From positions 28,766 through 92,765 of the forward strand of contig JAGVLE010000017.1 in the NCBI GenBank assembly GCA_020049895.1: a stretch of DNA of 64,000 nt, read 5' to 3'. The DNA comes from Alphaproteobacteria bacterium (GTDB lineage: Bacteria > Pseudomonadota > Alphaproteobacteria > UBA9655). Every line of letters begins with the position of its first letter. Within the stretch, counting starts at the first letter, position 1. Shown piece by piece: positions 54,719 to 63,813 of this stretch. The notes below the pieces were generated by a model, which saw nothing but the letters and a program-made list of their open reading frames with translations, made no database searches and had not been told where the DNA came from. A program made the translations under genes and the position numbers.

Positions 54719-56092
54719 ATGATTACCCCAAAATCCTTTCAAAACAAAACCGTGGCTGTCCTAGGATTAGGACGATCAGGGCTGTCTACAACGAAGGCTC
54801 TTTTGAGCGCTGGCGCTCACGTCTTGGCCTGGGATGATACAGAGAAAGTACGTCTTGAGGCAGAAAAACAGGGAGTTTCTTTAACAAATCTGCACGCAGC
54901 CGATTGGAAAACTGTGGATAGTCTTGTGTTAAGTCCCGGGATTCCTCATCATTTTCCAACCCCTCACCCCCTTGTTAGCCAAGCAAAAGAAGCAGGAATA
55001 CACCCTATCAGTGATCTTGAAATCCTTGGGCTAACCCAGAGAGACGCGACATATATTGCTGTTACAGGCACCAATGGAAAGTCCACGACGACAGCCTTGA
55101 TTGGCCATATTCTGAAGGAAAATAAGGTGCCTACAGAAATAGGGGGGAATATAGGTATCCCTGCCCTTGACCTAGCTCCTCTTGAAAAAAACGGGATTTA
55201 TGTTTTAGAGCTCTCTTCTTATCAGCTTGAATTATCACCCCACTTTCATCCAAGTGTCAGCGTATTGCTTAACATTACGCCTGATCATTTAGATCGTCAC
55301 GGAGGGATGGAAGGATATATCGCAGCAAAACAGTTAATTTATAAAAACTCTTCTGCCGAGGATACCATTGTTGTGAGTCTTGATGATCCTCATTGCAAAA
55401 AAATATACGAGGCTTTGGAGATTTCTCGCCAAGTTACGACCCTCCCTATTTCCATTGCCACGTTCTTGCTAAAAGGGATCTCTGTTCAGAAAGGCATGCT
55501 TTTTGAAAATCAGATCCCGATTATAGACCTTCATAAATTTGAGAAACTTAAAGGAACGCACAACTGGCAGAATATAGCCGCAGCTTATGGTGCCCTTCGA
55601 GCAGTAGGCCTTACGCCAGAACAAATTATTACTGGAATTGACACGTTCCCAGGGCTGGCCCATCGGCAGCAGGTCATCGGTCGATATAAAAATGTAATTT
55701 TTGTTAATGACAGTAAAGGGACAAATGCCGAAGCCACCTCAAAGGCTCTAGAGTGTTATAAAGAAATGCCCTTGTATATTTTATTAGGAGGACGGTCAAA
55801 AGAAGGAGGGATTTCCTCTCTTCGTTCCTACTTTCCTTTTATGACTCATGCATTTTTATATGGAGAAGCAGCCCAAGACTTTGGGAACACTTTGGAAGGG
55901 CATGTTTCCTATACGCAATGCGCCACCCTTAAAACAGCAACTTCCAAGGCTGCAGAGCTCGCGTTCTCAAGCGAACATTCAGAGGCTGTTGTTCTTTTGT
56001 CACCGGCTTGTTCAAGTTTTGATCAATTTCAAGACTTTGAGGAAAGAGGCCTGGCTTTTTGTGAGTATGTTAAAGGCCTTGAGATTTCCTAA
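54719..56092 (+). CDS. murD: UDP-N-acetylmuramoylalanine--D-glutamate ligase
   Basis: The 457-residue ligase has an N-terminal Rossmann-like motif VAVLGLGRSGLST near 12, the ATP-binding AVTGTNGKSTTTALIGH near 118, and a Mur C-terminal segment (VIFVNDSKGTNAEATSKAL near 328). The ATG at 54719 gives the normal N-terminus, and an earlier in-frame ATG lies inside mraY. It adds D-glutamate to UDP-MurNAc-L-Ala. Ten bases separate it from mraY. Confidence 0.97.
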   Translation: MITPKSFQNKTVAVLGLGRSGLSTTKALLSAGAHVLAWDDTEKVRLEAEKQGVSLTNLHAADWKTVDSLVLSPGIPHHFPTPHPLVSQAKEAGIHPISDLEILGLTQRDATYIAVTGTNGKSTTTALIGHILKENKVPTEIGGNIGIPALDLAPLEKNGIYVLELSSYQLELSPHFHPSVSVLLNITPDHLDRHGGMEGYIAAKQLIYKNSSAEDTIVVSLDDPHCKKIYEALEISRQVTTLPISIATFLLKGISVQKGMLFENQIPIIDLHKFEKLKGTHNWQNIAAAYGALRAVGLTPEQIITGIDTFPGLAHRQQVIGRYKNVIFVNDSKGTNAEATSKALECYKEMPLYILLGGRSKEGGISSLRSYFPFMTHAFLYGEAAQDFGNTLEGHVSYTQCATLKTATSKAAELAFSSEHSEAVVLLSPACSSFDQFQDFEERGLAFCEYVKGLEIS

Positions 56093-56175
56093 CTCTTGAT
56101 GCCTAATGATGCCCAATTATAAAGTTTTACATTTCCTGGGAATCTTTTAAAATGGTAGTCAAAGGATAAGCGCAG

Positions 56176-57336
56176 ATGTTTAAAGAAAAGCCATCCCCCA
56201 TGCTTTCGTTAGCCCGGACGAACACCACTTTTATTGGACGATGGTGGTGGACGATTGATCGCTGGATAGTTATTGCTATTCTGCTGCTTATTTCTATAGG
56301 CATTCTTTTGATCATGGCAGCAAGTCCAGCTGTTGCTGATCAACATCATTGGAACTCTTTTTATTTTATCAAAAAGCATTTGATTTTTTTAATCCCGACT
56401 CTTCTTATTTTAGGAGGAGTCTCCTTGCTTTCCATTGGAAATATTAAAAAACTTGCATTTACTGTGTTTGCAGTAAGTATGGGTGGCCTTTGTCTAACAT
56501 GGTTTTCTGGTGTAGAGATCAAAGGAGCCAGTCGATGGTTAATGATCGGAGGGATGTCCATTCAGGTCTCTGAATTTGTGAAACCCGCTTTTGCTATTGT
56601 GTCAGCTTGGCTTTTTTCAAAGCAGCATTTCGAACCTTCCTTTCCCGGGAACATTATCTCAATACTCCTTTATCTTCTTGTTATTGGACTGTTACTTCTT
56701 CAACCTGATCTCGGCATGCTGATTGTCGTTACGGTCATGTGGTTTTCTCAGTTTTTTTTGGCAGGCTTGCCTCTTTTTTGGATTTTTTCTGCAGGTGGCA
56801 TTGGTCTTACCGGCATTGTTGGCGCTTACTTTTTATTTTCTCACGTTAAACGTCGCGTGGATCATTTCCTGTTTCCTGATATTGGAGATAAATTTGGTGA
56901 TCGATATCAAATTACTCAATCTTTGGATGCCTTTATGAATGGGGGACTGATAGGAAAAGGTCCGGGAGAAGGAACTGTAAAAAAATACCTTCCGGATGCG
57001 CATGCAGACTTTATTTTCGCGGTTGCAGGTGAAGAATTCGGTCTTATTTTATGTTTATGTCTGGTGGTATTTTTTGCGTTCATTATCTTACGGTGTCTCA
57101 ATCACTTATTTAAAGAAAGGAATTTGTTTGTTGTCCTCGCTGTTTCAGGGCTTATTGTTCAGTTTGGATTACAAACGATTATTAACATGGCATCAACCTT
57201 AAACCTGATGCCAACCAAGGGAATGACTCTTCCCTTTATTAGCTATGGAGGATCCTCTATGCTTGCTCTTGCCATTGCAATGGGAATGGTTTTAGGGCTT
57301 ACACGTCGTAGGATAGAGGTTCATGAAAGACTCTAA
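56176..57336 (+). CDS. ftsW: Peptidoglycan glycosyltransferase FtsW
   Basis: The 386-residue SEDS protein has about ten membrane helices and the family's conserved segments: SRWLMIGGMSIQVSEFVKPAF-like near 118-138, QPDLGMLIVV near 176, and LPFISYGGSSMLALAIAMG near 354. SEDS proteins polymerise lipid II with a partner penicillin-binding protein, here probably encoded elsewhere. It overlaps murG by 14 bases. Confidence 0.96.
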   Translation: MFKEKPSPMLSLARTNTTFIGRWWWTIDRWIVIAILLLISIGILLIMAASPAVADQHHWNSFYFIKKHLIFLIPTLLILGGVSLLSIGNIKKLAFTVFAVSMGGLCLTWFSGVEIKGASRWLMIGGMSIQVSEFVKPAFAIVSAWLFSKQHFEPSFPGNIISILLYLLVIGLLLLQPDLGMLIVVTVMWFSQFFLAGLPLFWIFSAGGIGLTGIVGAYFLFSHVKRRVDHFLFPDIGDKFGDRYQITQSLDAFMNGGLIGKGPGEGTVKKYLPDAHADFIFAVAGEEFGLILCLCLVVFFAFIILRCLNHLFKERNLFVVLAVSGLIVQFGLQTIINMASTLNLMPTKGMTLPFISYGGSSMLALAIAMGMVLGLTRRRIEVHERL

Positions 57337-58405
57337 AAAGTGCATTGTTTTAGCAGCAGGAGGTACGGGAGGACATGTTTTTCCAGCACACGTCCTTGCT
57401 GAAGAACTCATTTCTCACAAGAGAAGTGTTTTCCTTTTTACGGATGGTCGAGGCGCTTCCTTTAAAGATACATCGGTAAAAATGCTTAGGATTCCCGCCA
57501 GTCATATTCAAGGGAACCTCTTGAAAAAAGGACGGGGAGCACTTCTAACCCTGATAGGCATTCTCATTGCCTTGTATCACTTGCTGCGCATAAAGCCAGA
57601 AGCTGTCGTGGGATTTGGAGGGTACGCTTCCTTTCCAACAATTATAGCAGCCTGTCTCCTTCGCATTCCCACTTTTATTCATCAGGCGGATGCTTATTTT
57701 GGGCGCGCAAATCGTCTATTAGCGCCTTTTGTAACAGGCATTGCCACCTCATTTCCTTATGTAGAAAACATCCCAGAATCCCTTCAGAAAAAGGTCACCT
57801 TTACAGGACTTCCCGTACGGTCGGATATTAAGCTCTCCCCTTATATTACTCCTGATGAAGAAGACCCTTTTCATCTCCTCGTCACAGGAGGAAGTCAGGG
57901 GGCTAGAATATTTGGCGAGGTAATCCCTCAAGCGGTCCTCCTTTTACCTGAATCTATTCAAAAACGTCTTCATATTGCCCAACAATGTCGCTCAGAATTC
58001 TTAGCTGACGTACGTTCTTGTTATGAAAAAACAAAGGCAAAAGTAGAGTTGACTCCGTTTCTTGATCAAATGGGAAAACGCTATAAAAAGGCCCACCTTA
58101 TTATTGAGCGCGCAGGCGCGTCGAGTGTTATGGAAACAGCCTTCGCAGGAAGACCAGCCCTTTTTATCCCCTATCCTTATGCCATGGATGACCATCAATT
58201 TTATAATGCGCAACAAGTTATTTCTTGTCACGGGGGATGGATGATGCGGGAAGAAGAGTTCACTCCCGCGTCTTTAGCTAATTTTTTATCTGATTTAATA
58301 ACTTTTCCCTGGAAATTACGAGACGCAGCAGTCAATATACAAAAAATTATTATGCCGGATGCTTCCTCAAAATTGGCTCATCTTGTACAATTCAAGACGA
58401 TTTAG
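57323..58405 (+). CDS. murG: UDP-GlcNAc:undecaprenyl-PP-MurNAc-pentapeptide transferase
   Basis: The 360-residue GT-B enzyme starts with the glycine-rich loop AAGGTGGHVFPAH near 11-23. GFGGYASFPTIIAA near 94 and LLVTGGSQGARIFGE near 191 follow. The UDP-GlcNAc site is IERAGASSVMETAFAGRPALF near 254. It converts lipid I to lipid II at the cytoplasmic face. The start overlaps ftsW, and murC follows 13 bases after its stop. Confidence 0.97.
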   Translation: MKDSKKCIVLAAGGTGGHVFPAHVLAEELISHKRSVFLFTDGRGASFKDTSVKMLRIPASHIQGNLLKKGRGALLTLIGILIALYHLLRIKPEAVVGFGGYASFPTIIAACLLRIPTFIHQADAYFGRANRLLAPFVTGIATSFPYVENIPESLQKKVTFTGLPVRSDIKLSPYITPDEEDPFHLLVTGGSQGARIFGEVIPQAVLLLPESIQKRLHIAQQCRSEFLADVRSCYEKTKAKVELTPFLDQMGKRYKKAHLIIERAGASSVMETAFAGRPALFIPYPYAMDDHQFYNAQQVISCHGGWMMREEEFTPASLANFLSDLITFPWKLRDAAVNIQKIIMPDASSKLAHLVQFKTI

Positions 58406-58418
58406 GAAAGAAAACTTC

Positions 58419-59798
58419 ATGACCCTTCAAGACTTCGTAGGTAAATCCATTCATTTTATTGGTGTTGGGGGAATAGGAATGAGTGGACTTGCTCAATTAC
58501 TGCATACCCGAGGCTTCCTTATAAGCGGCAGTGACTTGTCTTTTAACTCGAATATAGAGCGTCTTAAAAAGATAGGAATTGACGTCGTTCTAGGACACAA
58601 TCCTGCAACTCTCGATGGGAAAGAAATCATCGTTCTTTCCACAGATATCAAAGAAACGAACTTAGAGTTACAACAAGCCCAAGCAAAGAATCTCCCTATC
58701 TTTCATAGAGCCGATATTCTCGCTATGCTCATGCGAGAAAAAGCAGGAATCGCCATCTCAGGAACTCATGGAAAAACCACCACCACCGCACTTACAGGCT
58801 GGGTTCTAGAAAAAGCTGGCCTGGATCCCACGGTTGTTAATGGGGGGGTTATGAATACATGGGATTCCAATATTAGAGCAGGACAAGGAAAGTGGTGTGT
58901 GGCTGAGGCTGACGAATCGGATGGAAGTTTTCTTAAGCTTCCCCGCCAGATTTCCCTTATCACTAACATTGATCCTGAACATATGGATCACTATGGATCT
59001 TTTGAAAAGCTTTTGAGCGCCTTTGAAAGGTTTTCCTCAGAGGGAATCGCCATTTTAGGAATTGATCACCCTCATGTATATACACTGTGGCAAAAGATAA
59101 AAGATACGCGCCCTTGTATAACCTATGGCATTCATACACAGGCAGATGTGCGTGCCGAATCTATCTGTTTAACGCCTACGGGATCTAGCTTTGACCTTGT
59201 AAAAGAAGATAAAAAATACAACATATCTTTATCTCTTTTTGGATATCATAACGTTCTTAATGCGTTAGCAGCAGCAGCCATAGCCTTCCATTGTGGTGTT
59301 AGGATGCATGTTTTAAGAGAAGCTTTTTCTTCTTTCACAGGTGTTCAACGGCGTTTTACAGTTGTGGGACAATGGAAAGGAATCACTATTGTCGATGATT
59401 ATGCCCATCATCCTACTGAAATCCGAGCAACTTTACTGGCAGCACGCGGCGCCTCTCAAGGACGTGTGATTGCAATACTTGAACCTCATCGCTATTCGCG
59501 TGTTGCCCATCATTTCCAAGATTTTGTAATGTGTTGTGAAGAAGCGGATCTAACAATCATTTTGCCAATTTATGCTGCCCGCGAACTTCCTTTAGAAGGC
59601 ATAACCCATCAAGCTTTGGCAGCTGCGATGAAAGGAGAAGTTTATTGTTGTGACGATCCTCAACACTTGCCTTCCCTTATTCAAAGCATCGCACGCACAG
59701 GCGATATCCTAATGTGTTTGGGAGCAGGTTCTATCTCTTCCTTTGCACGTGCTTTGCCTGTAGATTTAAATAAAGTCTCTGAACAAATACGTGCGTAA
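58419..59798 (+). CDS. murC: UDP-N-acetylmuramate--L-alanine ligase
   Basis: The 459-residue ligase has IHFIGVGGIGMSGLAQLL at the N-terminus, the ATP loop ISGTHGKTTTTALTGW near 112, and VDDYAHHPTEIRATL near 325. AGGAAAG sits before the ATG at 58419. A longer in-frame start would overlap murG by about 47 bases and is less likely. It adds the first alanine to UDP-MurNAc. murB follows after 3 bases. Confidence 0.97.
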   Translation: MTLQDFVGKSIHFIGVGGIGMSGLAQLLHTRGFLISGSDLSFNSNIERLKKIGIDVVLGHNPATLDGKEIIVLSTDIKETNLELQQAQAKNLPIFHRADILAMLMREKAGIAISGTHGKTTTTALTGWVLEKAGLDPTVVNGGVMNTWDSNIRAGQGKWCVAEADESDGSFLKLPRQISLITNIDPEHMDHYGSFEKLLSAFERFSSEGIAILGIDHPHVYTLWQKIKDTRPCITYGIHTQADVRAESICLTPTGSSFDLVKEDKKYNISLSLFGYHNVLNALAAAAIAFHCGVRMHVLREAFSSFTGVQRRFTVVGQWKGITIVDDYAHHPTEIRATLLAARGASQGRVIAILEPHRYSRVAHHFQDFVMCCEEADLTIILPIYAARELPLEGITHQALAAAMKGEVYCCDDPQHLPSLIQSIARTGDILMCLGAGSISSFARALPVDLNKVSEQIRA

Positions 59799-59801
59799 TC
59801 A

Positions 59802-60746
59802 ATGGTAATAGAAACAAAAGATCTTAAAGATAGACTCCCCCTCATAAGAGGACGTTATCTTTTTGATGTGCCTTTAGCGCCAGTTACTTGGTTCCGTGTG
59901 GGAGGAACTGCTCAAGTAACATTTAAGCCTGCCGATCTTGAAGATCTCTGTTTTTTTTTAAAGAATAAACCTAAAGATCTCCCTCTCCATATCATAGGCG
60001 TCGGATCAAATTTATTAGTGCGCGATACAGGGGTAGACGGTGTTGTCATTCGATTAGGGCAAGGGTTTACCAATATTCATGTAGATCATGAGACCATTGA
60101 TGTTGGCGCTGCTGCTTTAGATCGTAATGTTGCTATGTTAGCGTGTGAACAAAGCATTGCAGGACTGGAATTTTTATGTGGTATTCCTGGGACCATAGGC
60201 GGCGCAGTACGCATGAATGCTGGGGCCTATGGCACTGACATCTCTCAAGTTTTAGACTATGCCACCGTTATCGATTCTAAAGGAGCTATCCATCATCTGA
60301 CCCCGCACGATTTAGGGCTAAGCTATCGCCATTGTGATATTCCAAAGCAATGGATTTTTGTAGGAGCTCGCTTTAAGGGGCGTTCCGGAAATTCGAAAGA
60401 GATTCATGAAAAAATAACGGCCTTACTTACAGAAAGAGAGCGAACACAGCCAGTAAAATCTCGGACAGGGGGAAGTACTTTTGCTAATCCGGATGGAATG
60501 AAAGCGTGGGAGCTTATTGAAAAAGCAGGGTGCCGAGGACTTCAGGTGGGAGGAGCCATGATGTCAGAACTTCACTGCAATTTTATGATTAATACCGGCG
60601 ATGCAACAGCGACAGATTTAGAAACGTTGGGAGAAGAAGTTCGACAAAAGGTGTTAGCTATAACGGGTGTTGACCTTCGCTGGGAGATTGAGCGTATAGG
60701 GAGAAATTTAAACGTTGAAATGAAATTAGGAGAAAGAGCAGCCTAG
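59802..60746 (+). CDS. murB: UDP-N-acetylenolpyruvoylglucosamine reductase
   Basis: The 314-residue FAD enzyme shows TWFRVGGTAQ near 29, the FAD-binding GVGSNLLVRD near 66, and GLEFLCGIPGTIGGAVRMNAG-type segment near 120-140. The catalytic serine lies in GGSTFANPDG near 225. It is a type I MurB without the type II shortening. It completes UDP-MurNAc. ddl follows 19 bases later. Confidence 0.97.
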   Translation: MVIETKDLKDRLPLIRGRYLFDVPLAPVTWFRVGGTAQVTFKPADLEDLCFFLKNKPKDLPLHIIGVGSNLLVRDTGVDGVVIRLGQGFTNIHVDHETIDVGAAALDRNVAMLACEQSIAGLEFLCGIPGTIGGAVRMNAGAYGTDISQVLDYATVIDSKGAIHHLTPHDLGLSYRHCDIPKQWIFVGARFKGRSGNSKEIHEKITALLTERERTQPVKSRTGGSTFANPDGMKAWELIEKAGCRGLQVGGAMMSELHCNFMINTGDATATDLETLGEEVRQKVLAITGVDLRWEIERIGRNLNVEMKLGERAA

Positions 60747-60765
60747 CTCTTAAGTGTGTGTTAAA

Positions 60766-61686
60766 ATGAAGAAAAAAGTTTTGGTTCTTATGGGGGGATT
60801 TTCAGCAGAGAGAGAGGTGTCTCTTTCGAGTTCTCAGGGTGTATTAAAAGCTTTGGAGAGCTTGGGGCATGAAGCCATCCCTCTTGATGTGACGCGCGAT
60901 ATAAGAGCTCTTGTCCATGCACTTGAAACGCATAAACCAGATGTCGTTTTTAATGGTCTCCATGGAAAATGGGGAGAAGATGGCTGTATTCAGGGGCTGT
61001 TAGAAATGATGGATATTCCTTACTCTCATTCGGGAGTCTTAGGATCAGCCCTCTCCATGAACAAGGTTGTAGCACGTAAAATGTGTTCTCTCCAAGGCAT
61101 CCGCATTCCCGAGGGAAAAGTGGTGTCCTTGAAGGATATAGCGGAAAGGCGAGTAATGCCTCCTCCTTATGTGATCAAGCCAATTAATGAGGGATCCAGC
61201 GTGGGCCTTTCCATCATTCTAGATAAAACAACACCCTTGCCTGATTTCAGTAATTGGCCTTTTGAAGATAAGGTGTTAGTTGAACGCTACATCCCAGGGC
61301 GAGAGATTCAAGTCGCCGTGCTCAATGGAAAAGCAATGGGGGCTATTGAAATTCGTCCTCACAGCGGGGTTTATGACTACGAAGCTAAATATACCGAAGG
61401 AAAAGCAATCCATCTTATGCCTGCCCCTATTCATAAGGAAGCCTACGAACAAGCGCTTGAGTGGGCAGAAAAAGCTCATCAGGTCTTGGAATGTACGGGC
61501 GTTACTCGATCAGATTTTCGATATGACGATACAGAGGGAGAACCAGGGAAGCTTTATTACCTTGAAACAAATCCTCAACCAGGGCTAACGCCTTTGTCTC
61601 TTGTACCAGAGATTGTCGCTCATCAGGGAATGAGTTACGAACAGCTTGTTCAATGGATGGTGGAGGATGCTCTATGCCGCCAGTGA
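60766..61686 (+). CDS. ddl: D-alanine--D-alanine ligase
   Basis: The 306-residue ATP-grasp enzyme has VLMGGFSAEREVSLSS near 6-21, FNGLHGKWGEDGCIQG near 62, PINEGSSVGLSI near 143, and the metal site YYLETNPQPGLTPLSL near 262. It joins two D-alanines supplied by Alr. The ATG at 60766 is preferred over a GTG four codons earlier. The ftsQ start lies inside its last codons (13-base overlap). Confidence 0.97.
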   Translation: MKKKVLVLMGGFSAEREVSLSSSQGVLKALESLGHEAIPLDVTRDIRALVHALETHKPDVVFNGLHGKWGEDGCIQGLLEMMDIPYSHSGVLGSALSMNKVVARKMCSLQGIRIPEGKVVSLKDIAERRVMPPPYVIKPINEGSSVGLSIILDKTTPLPDFSNWPFEDKVLVERYIPGREIQVAVLNGKAMGAIEIRPHSGVYDYEAKYTEGKAIHLMPAPIHKEAYEQALEWAEKAHQVLECTGVTRSDFRYDDTEGEPGKLYYLETNPQPGLTPLSLVPEIVAHQGMSYEQLVQWMVEDALCRQ

Positions 61687-62504
61687 AGTCTTATCGACGT
61701 AAATCTTCACAACGCCATAAAATCCAACGAACCTCTTTAACATTGCGTCGCTTTATTCTTGTAAGTGGTATTTTAGGGGCAACCGTCATAGGGCTATGGG
61801 GATATATGCATTCCTCTGAATTGGCCACACAGACGTTTAAAACCTTCGAAAAAAATATGGCACGGTTAGGATTTCGACTTGAAGATGTTGTTGTCGTAGG
61901 CCGTATGCGGACCGACAAAACCCATATTTTAAATTTACTGGAGCTGGGAAGAGGGAAATCTCTTTTTGGTATTAACCTTGCTCAAGCAAAGGAAAAGCTT
62001 GAAAGCATTTCTTGGATAAAGACAGCAACGATAGAGCGAAAGCTTCCTCATACTCTCTCGGTTCATATTGTAGAAAAGATACCTGTATCTTTATGGCAGC
62101 ATAAAGGAAAAGCTCACCTTATGGATCGAGATGGGGATCTTGTTGAGGTCAAAGACCCCTCTCAATATAAAAATCTCCTTATTGTAACTGGAGAAAAAGC
62201 CCCTCAGCATATTGATGAATTGTTAACTTTTCTTTCTAAAGTTCCAGAAATAAAACAACGTATCACACGAGCGACCTACTTAAGATCCGCTCGATGGGAT
62301 GTTATCTTAGATGGGAACATTAATGTTAAGCTTCCTGAAAAAAATCCTGAGGAAGCCTTAACCTATTTATTGACGCTTGAAAAAAAGCACCACTTTGTGA
62401 ATGAAGATATCCTTATTGTTGATATGCGGATACCTGGACAGCTAATTTTGCGTTTGAGACCTGAAGCTGTAAAAAAACAAAAAAGTGTGGCAAAACATGC
62501 GTAA
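61674..62504 (+). CDS. ftsQ: Cell division protein FtsQ
   Basis: The 276-residue protein has a basic cytoplasmic N-terminus, one membrane helix (about residues 27-45), and a POTRA domain. The POTRA domain starts LEDVVVVGRMRTDKTHIL near 65 and is followed by SWIKTATIERKLPHTLSVHIVEK. This is the FtsQ/DivIB arrangement. FtsQ links early and late divisome proteins. The ATG at 61674 overlaps ddl and gives a normal length. ftsA follows after 27 bases. Confidence 0.93.
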   Translation: MPPVKSYRRKSSQRHKIQRTSLTLRRFILVSGILGATVIGLWGYMHSSELATQTFKTFEKNMARLGFRLEDVVVVGRMRTDKTHILNLLELGRGKSLFGINLAQAKEKLESISWIKTATIERKLPHTLSVHIVEKIPVSLWQHKGKAHLMDRDGDLVEVKDPSQYKNLLIVTGEKAPQHIDELLTFLSKVPEIKQRITRATYLRSARWDVILDGNINVKLPEKNPEEALTYLLTLEKKHHFVNEDILIVDMRIPGQLILRLRPEAVKKQKSVAKHA

Positions 62505-62531
62505 ATTTGTTTGTTTTTCAAGAGGCCCTCT

Positions 62532-63788
62532 ATGTTAGAATGGACTCGCCGGCAATCTCGGACACGCGGGGGCATTGTGACAGGCCTCGACATTGGTTCT
62601 TCTAAAGTATGCTGCGTTATTGCCCAAATTCAGGGAGAAGGATCTTTTGAAATCCTAGGCGTTGGCCATCAGCTCTCTAAAGGAATAAAATCTGGAATTG
62701 TCATTGATATGGATGAGGTCGTGACCTCAATTGTGAATGCAGTCCATACGGCAGAAAAAATGGCCGGGCTTACGATTCGAGACGTGATGATTAGCGTTAA
62801 TGGAGCGCATTTAAAGTCCATTAACTTTGCTGTTGAGCTTAGTGTTTCTGGGCATGCAATTGACGAAGCAGATATTCGCCGTGCTCTTTTTCAGGCTCGA
62901 CAAGCGGATAAAGACTCGGACCTTCAGATCCTTCACAATATCCCTACAGGGTACATTCTTGATGGAACGAAAGGAATAAGAGATCCTAGAGGAATGTATG
63001 GGGATCGGTTGCGAGTTGCTGTACATACCATTTTAAGCAAACCAGGAGCTTTGTATAATCTCAGTACGTGTGTTGCCCGGAGCCATCTTGAGATTAGCGG
63101 AAGTATTGCGGCTGCCTATGCGTCAGGATTAGCCTGTTTAGTTGAAGATGAGCGAGAGCTTGGGGCGATCCTCATCGATATGGGAGGCAGCACCACGTCT
63201 TTTGCCGTATTTTATGAAGGACAGCTCCAATACACAGGATGTGTTCCTTTGGGAGGAGATCATGTTACCATGGACATTGCCCGATGCTTTTTGACGACTC
63301 TTACCCACGCAGAGCGCCTCAAAACCCTCCATGGAAGTGCTGTTGCATCCGTGAGTGACGAGAGAGAGACAATCGTTGTTCCCTTGGTAGGAGAGAGCCG
63401 AGGAGAAGGAATAAACCAAATGCCCCGCTCTGCTTTAGTCGCCATTATTCGGCCCCGCATTGAAGAAACCTTTGAGCACATTCGTACGCGTCTTTTGAAG
63501 GCTGGGGTTGATCTTTCTCAAGGCCGTCGTATTGTTCTAACGGGGGGAGGAAGTCAGCTTGCTGGCGTCAGAGAAATTGCTTCCCTAATTTTGGGGAAAA
63601 ACATACGGCTGGGCCGCCCTCTTTCTTTGGGATCTTCTGAGATCTCCCAAAATGCCTCTTTTTCGACATGTATTGGTTTATTATCCTACGGACAAGCGGA
63701 ATATCTAGCTTATCTCCAAGCGATGCCTCAAAATTGGCAGCAATGGATCGTTGCAAAATTCAAGTCTTTCTTTAAGTATATCTGGTAA
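62532..63788 (+). CDS. ftsA: Cell division protein FtsA
   Basis: The 418-residue actin-like protein has phosphate-1 motif TGLDIGSSKVCCVIA near 17, ILIDMGGSTTSFAVFYEG near 213, and RIVLTGGGSQLAGVREIASL near 335. It ends in an amphipathic-looking basic C-terminal segment (QWIVAKFKSFFKYIW) that would anchor it to the membrane. FtsA tethers FtsZ. AGAGG lies six bases before the ATG at 62532, and a TTG seven codons upstream is an alternative. ftsZ normally follows but is absent here. Confidence 0.96.
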   Translation: MLEWTRRQSRTRGGIVTGLDIGSSKVCCVIAQIQGEGSFEILGVGHQLSKGIKSGIVIDMDEVVTSIVNAVHTAEKMAGLTIRDVMISVNGAHLKSINFAVELSVSGHAIDEADIRRALFQARQADKDSDLQILHNIPTGYILDGTKGIRDPRGMYGDRLRVAVHTILSKPGALYNLSTCVARSHLEISGSIAAAYASGLACLVEDERELGAILIDMGGSTTSFAVFYEGQLQYTGCVPLGGDHVTMDIARCFLTTLTHAERLKTLHGSAVASVSDERETIVVPLVGESRGEGINQMPRSALVAIIRPRIEETFEHIRTRLLKAGVDLSQGRRIVLTGGGSQLAGVREIASLILGKNIRLGRPLSLGSSEISQNASFSTCIGLLSYGQAEYLAYLQAMPQNWQQWIVAKFKSFFKYIW

Positions 63789-63813
63789 GGCATGCTGCTC
63801 CTCAAGATGCTCG